This document shows positions 60,924 to 64,000 of a stretch of DNA of 64,000 nt, in pieces. The stretch lies in NCBI GenBank assembly GCA_002337045.1, contig DDFF01000007.1:372001-436000 (forward strand), written 5' to 3'. The notes below the pieces were generated by a model. It was given only the letters and a program-made list of their open reading frames with translations, ran no database searches and had not been told where the DNA came from. The position numbers and the translations under genes are program-made. How positions within the stretch are numbered: position 1 is the stretch's first letter; each line of letters begins with the position of its first letter. Origin of the DNA: Bacteroidetes bacterium UBA1935. GTDB taxonomy: Bacteria > Bacteroidota > Bacteroidia > Chitinophagales > Chitinophagaceae.

Positions 60924-61151
60924 ATGCCGAAGTCGCTGGATATACGGACAGGAGAAGTAATAAAAGAGTTATGTATAGCTTTGGGCTATTCGCAAGAAGA
61001 CCTTGCGAATGCCTGCGAAATGGAGCGTACCCATATATCGGCAATAGAAAGGGCTGTAAGAACGCCTTCGCTTTCCACACTGTTTAAACTGGCAGAGGCT
61101 TTGGATAAAAAGCCGTCTGAGGTTGTCAGGCTCATCGAAGAGAAGAAATAG
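60924..61151 (+). CDS. XRE-family helix-turn-helix regulator
   Basis: A 75-residue single-domain DNA-binding protein with the five-helix Cro/C1 fold. GEVIKELCIALGYSQEDLAN is the first part. The HTH is YSQEDLANACEMERTHISAI then ERAVRTPSLSTLFKLAEAL. It has no effector domain and resembles the regulators of restriction systems and toxin-antitoxin pairs. It is divergent from the 72-residue gene around a perfect palindrome. No restriction gene is adjacent. Confidence 0.9.
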   Translation: MPKSLDIRTGEVIKELCIALGYSQEDLANACEMERTHISAIERAVRTPSLSTLFKLAEALDKKPSEVVRLIEEKK

Positions 61152-61171
61152 TATTTCCCTGTGTTGTGACT

Positions 61172-61308
61172 AGATTGCTTCGTGCCTCCTCGCAATGACG
61201 CGAGAGGGGAGCACTCATTCCGTCATTACGAGGAGGCAAAGTATAGCCAACGTGTGCAGCCTGCCAACGTGGTAATCTCACGATACACAATCCCTCATTC
61301 CGTGAGAT
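61172..61308. repeat. Dispersed repeat copy 2 with inverted arms
   Basis: GCCTCCTCGCAATGACG (61184-61200) and CGTCATTACGAGGAGGC (61221-61237) are inverted with one mismatch. Two 17-base blocks, at 61172-61188 and 61292-61308, are exact copies of parts of 60537-60566. Confidence 0.7.
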
Positions 61309-61473
61309 GGCCACACTCGCTACACTCGTTCGCCATGACGGGTTTACTGAATAGTATTGATGGTGTACAAGTGTGCGACGCAACGGCGGCTTAATAGTAG
61401 CACAGGTGGTGGCTGCCTATTAAATTATAGATATCCCTTACAGCTGTATATACACGGGTTTCAGAAAGGCTGT

Positions 61474-61481
61474 TAACTTTG
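61474..61481 (+). promoter_or_regulatory. TAnnTTTG promoter box of the ABC exporter gene
   Basis: TAACTTTG ends 10 bases before the ATG at 61492. Confidence 0.5.
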
Positions 61482-61491
61482 CGGCTGTTAT

Positions 61492-63282
61492 ATGAAACTC
61501 CTCCTCCAATATCTTAGCCGCCACAAGGGGCTGATAGCGCTGGCTTTGCTGCTGGCCGCCGTCAACCAGGTCTTTTCCCTGTTCGACCCCTATATCTTCG
61601 GTAAATACATCATCGACCCTTATGCCAAGGCGCCACACCAGTGGAGCGAGAGCCAGTTTGTGCAGGGTGTCATCAAGGGCCTCGGGCTGCTTATCGGTAC
61701 AGCCATGATAAGCCGTATTGCCAAAGCTTTTCAGGACTATACGGTCAATGTAGTGATACAGAAATTCGGTGCGCGCATCTATACAGATGGCCTGCGCCAT
61801 GCCCTGCGCCTGCCCTTCAGCGATTTTGAAGACCAGCGCAGCGGCGAAACCCTGAGCGTGCTGCAAAAAGTGCGTCAGGACTGTGAGAAGTTTATCAACG
61901 CGTTTGTCAATATACTGTTTACCACCATCGTGGGTATTGTGTTTGTGGTGGTGTATGCTTTTACGCTCAGCAGCTGGCTGGTGCTTATCTATTTTGGTGG
62001 TGCGCTGCTGCTTGGCTGGCTTACCAATATCCTGAGCAAGAAGATAAAGGTGATACAGAAAAACATTGTGAACGAGACTACCGCACTGGCGGGCAGCACT
62101 ACTGAAAGCCTGCGCAATATAGAACTGGTAAAGAGCCTCGGGCTGACGAATCAGGAGATACGCCGCCTCAACGCTACTACCATCAAGATACTGGGTCTGG
62201 AGCTGAAGAAGGTGCGCAGCATCCGCAGCATCAGCTTTGTGCAGGGTACGTTTGTCAACTTCCTGCGCCAGTGTATTATGTTCTGCCTGCTCTACTTCAT
62301 CTTCCACGATAAGCTAACGCTGGGGCAGATGGTAACGATGCAGTTCTACACGTTCTTCATCTTTGGTCCGCTGCAAGAGCTGGGCAATATCATCATGGCA
62401 TGGAGAGAGGCAGAGGCATCGCTCAACAACCTGAAGGCGCTGTTTGCCCGTCCTGTAGAGGAAAAGCCTGCAAAGCCTGTTACCATCCACAGTATAGAAA
62501 GCCTGCGTTTTGATGGTGTGAGCTTTCAGCACAACAGTGCCACCAAAGCTGCGTTGGAAAATATTGGCTTTGATGTAAAATTGGGCGAAACGGTTGCCTT
62601 CGTAGGGCCGAGTGGCAGTGGTAAGACTACACTGGTAAAACTGCTGGTGGGCCTGTACAAACCAAAGCAGGGCAGCATTTATTACAACAATACCAATGGC
62701 AATGATATAGACTTTGACGAGCTGCGCCACCAGATAGGTTTTGTAACGCAAGACACGCAACTATTCAGCGGCACTATCAAAGAGAATCTGCTGTTCGTAA
62801 ACCCGAGTGCTACGGATGCTGAGATAAACGAAGTGCTGCAGAAAGCTGCCTGTCAGAATCTGCTATCGCGTGCCGAAAACGGTATTGATACCATGATAGG
62901 TGAAGGTGGCCTGAAACTAAGCGGTGGTGAACGCCAGCGCCTGAGCATTGCCCGTGCATTGCTGCGCCACCCGAGGTTGATGATATTTGACGAGGCTACT
63001 TCTGCACTCGATTCGCTGACGGAAGATGAGATATCTACTACCATCAAAGACATTACACAAAAGCGCGAACATATCACCATCATGATTGCACACCGCCTCA
63101 GCACTATTATGCATGCCGACAGGATATTTGTACTGGAGCGTGGCCATATCATAGAGACAGGCAGCCATCAGCAGTTGCTGGATGAAAAAGGACTGTACTA
63201 CGCTATGTGGCGCCAGCAAATAGGAGAGCGCAAAGAAGTACGTGCAGGTGCAGCACCTGCGGGTATGCGCAGTGCTAAGTGA
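61492..63282 (+). CDS. ABC exporter, fused permease and ATPase (MsbA-like)
   Basis: A 596-residue homodimeric-type exporter half. The N-terminal membrane domain (about 1-320) has six segments. The nucleotide-binding domain has Walker A GPSGSGKT near residues 371-378, Q-loop FVTQDTQLFSG, signature LSGGERQRLS starting at 476, Walker B LMIFDEATSALD and switch His in IAHRLST. The substrate may be lipid, peptide or drug and is not visible. The C-terminal tail, rich in Ala, Gly and Lys, is unusual. It has its own promoter box and a terminator 40 bp after the stop. Confidence 0.92.
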   Translation: MKLLLQYLSRHKGLIALALLLAAVNQVFSLFDPYIFGKYIIDPYAKAPHQWSESQFVQGVIKGLGLLIGTAMISRIAKAFQDYTVNVVIQKFGARIYTDGLRHALRLPFSDFEDQRSGETLSVLQKVRQDCEKFINAFVNILFTTIVGIVFVVVYAFTLSSWLVLIYFGGALLLGWLTNILSKKIKVIQKNIVNETTALAGSTTESLRNIELVKSLGLTNQEIRRLNATTIKILGLELKKVRSIRSISFVQGTFVNFLRQCIMFCLLYFIFHDKLTLGQMVTMQFYTFFIFGPLQELGNIIMAWREAEASLNNLKALFARPVEEKPAKPVTIHSIESLRFDGVSFQHNSATKAALENIGFDVKLGETVAFVGPSGSGKTTLVKLLVGLYKPKQGSIYYNNTNGNDIDFDELRHQIGFVTQDTQLFSGTIKENLLFVNPSATDAEINEVLQKAACQNLLSRAENGIDTMIGEGGLKLSGGERQRLSIARALLRHPRLMIFDEATSALDSLTEDEISTTIKDITQKREHITIMIAHRLSTIMHADRIFVLERGHIIETGSHQQLLDEKGLYYAMWRQQIGERKEVRAGAAPAGMRSAK

Positions 63283-63321
63283 TATTTTTTTAGCTTTCGA
63301 TTAATACTTGATACAGTAAAG

Positions 63322-63351
63322 GCCTCTGATTAAAACAATCAGGGGCTTTTT
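63322..63351 (+). terminator. Terminator of the ABC exporter gene
   Basis: A 10-bp stem, GCCTCTGATT/AATCAGGGGC with one G-T pair and the loop AAAAC, followed by five T residues. Confidence 0.8.
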
Positions 63352-63388
63352 AATTTGCTATAATGTGCATGTATTGTAAATTAGATAT

Positions 63389-64000
63389 ATGCAAACTGTA
63401 ACACCTATAAAACATTATTTTTTACTGCTGCTGTTCATGATGCTATGCGGAGTGCAGGCAGGTGCGCAATCGGGCAATGTATTGTATGGAGAGGTAGAAG
63501 CTGCAAAGCGGCAAGGCACACAATTCACCGAATACAATCTGTTTAGCTACGCAGGCCCTGCTACCATGTTGGATGGCGGCAGCTTACTAGCACCACAGGC
63601 ACTACAAATTGCTACCCTCTACAACGAAAAGCCATCTGCCATTACCATACAGATACCATCTGCCAACGGCAGATACACATTGTCTATGCTCCGCAGCAAT
63701 CCTATGACTACTGATATGCGGGCAGAAGCATCTGACGAAAATGGTAATCGCCCCGTAAGTATAGACAAAGGCGTGCATTATACAGGCTGTATAGAAGGGC
63801 AGGCAAATACCCTAGCTACCATGAGTGTATTTGCCAACGGAAGTGTGATGATACTCTTTGCCAATAAAGATGGCAACTATGTAGCAGGTGCATTGCAAGA
63901 CAATAGCAACAGGTATATACTTTACAGAGATGATGCAATAACAGACATGCCTCCCTATCAATGCAAGTTTAAGGATAGCAAAACGCCTCAGCAGCAAACA
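63389..64000 (+). CDS. Secreted metalloprotease-like protein, N-terminal propeptide (cut by window edge)
   Basis: The first 204 codons of a secreted protein with a signal peptide (hydrophobic segment HYFLLLLFMMLCGVQA, cut near AGAQS). The following part is a propeptide-like domain with ITIQIPSANGRYTLSML, then HYTGCIEGQANTLATMSVFA and MILFANKDGNYVAGAL. This order resembles the propeptide of Bacteroidota reprolysin-type (M12B-like) metalloproteases, which usually have a later HExxH domain and a T9SS tail. Those would lie outside the window, so the protease call is a prediction. The reading frame stays open to the last base. Confidence 0.6.
   Translation, partial: MQTVTPIKHYFLLLLFMMLCGVQAGAQSGNVLYGEVEAAKRQGTQFTEYNLFSYAGPATMLDGGSLLAPQALQIATLYNEKPSAITIQIPSANGRYTLSMLRSNPMTTDMRAEASDENGNRPVSIDKGVHYTGCIEGQANTLATMSVFANGSVMILFANKDGNYVAGALQDNSNRYILYRDDAITDMPPYQCKFKDSKTPQQQT

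Larger units (their letters stand above)
61152..61491. other. Gene-free stretch made of dispersed repeats
   Basis: There is no supported gene. It holds dispersed repeat sequences at 61170-61345, including a 17-bp inverted pair, and then the promoter of the ABC exporter gene. Short frames on both strands read through the repeats and do not look coding. Confidence 0.6.

Noticed and set aside
61182..61394. Short frames in the repeat region after the XRE gene
   Set aside because: They read through dispersed repeats, and both strands give similar low-quality peptides.
61438..62307. A 289-codon minus-strand frame opposite the ABC exporter
   Set aside because: It is a His-, Gln- and Ala-rich mirror of the conserved transporter gene.

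Overview
The window is chromosomal DNA of a member of the Bacteroidota, most like the Chitinophagaceae. The evidence is gliding and type IX secretion (T9SS) genes (gldF, gldG, porT, a protein with a T9SS sorting tail), a murF-alr fusion, a Bacteroidota-type omega subunit, an OstA-like LptD, and repeated TAnnTTTG promoter boxes with no obvious Shine-Dalgarno sequences. I recognise no tRNA, rRNA, CRISPR array, insertion sequence or phage gene. The genus call is an inference from gene content only.

Layout. 1-3.6 kb: the start of mnmA, then an overlapping aroB-aroA-aroC run for the shikimate pathway. 3.6-10.3 kb: envelope genes (EGF-like lipoprotein, cell-wall amidase, LptD, and an SGNH/MBOAT pair for O-acylation). 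10.5-14.4 kb: an E2 subunit of a 2-oxo-acid dehydrogenase and murF-alr. 14.5-18.1 kb: gldF-gldG-DUF4340. 18.2-34.4 kb: mostly short transcription units, including a lipase, an M23 peptidase, a class D beta-lactamase, ubiE, engB, a GH3 enzyme, lptB, metF, a 1-Cys peroxiredoxin, porT, a glycosyltransferase, rsmE and an ECF sigma factor. 34.7-37.4 kb: a large T9SS cargo protein. 38.1-54.1 kb: a complete 13-gene division and cell wall cluster on the minus strand, in the order mraZ-rsmH-ftsL-ftsI-murE-mraY-murD-ftsW-murG-murC-ftsQ-ftsA-ftsZ. Most junctions there are overlaps or gaps of a few bases. 54.4-56.9 kb: bamD, rpoZ, a HAD nucleotidase, a DUF721 protein and a CsbD-like protein. 57-61.4 kb: a visibly A+T-rich accessory island. 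61.5-64 kb: an ABC exporter and the start of a secreted metalloprotease-like protein.

How the genes fit together. Three envelope programmes dominate: peptidoglycan synthesis and septation (dcw cluster, murF-alr, amidase, M23 peptidase), outer membrane assembly (lptD, lptB, bamD), and T9SS/gliding (porT, gldF, gldG, a cargo protein). The accessory island is the least ordinary part. It holds a cytoplasmic subtilisin-like protease whose N-terminal layout recalls IetS-type defence proteases, followed one base later by a membrane-anchored protein of unknown family. An 11-bp palindrome and a 20-bp-spaced direct repeat lie upstream. Downstream are a divergent small gene and an XRE repressor around a second palindrome. 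Dispersed repeats bracket the whole block. This is the best candidate for an undescribed system.

A second window-wide pattern is that several TAnnTTTG boxes end only 6-10 bases before the start codon (mnmA, aroB, lptD, ubiE, metF, bamD, the ABC exporter). This suggests a class of leaderless or nearly leaderless messages.
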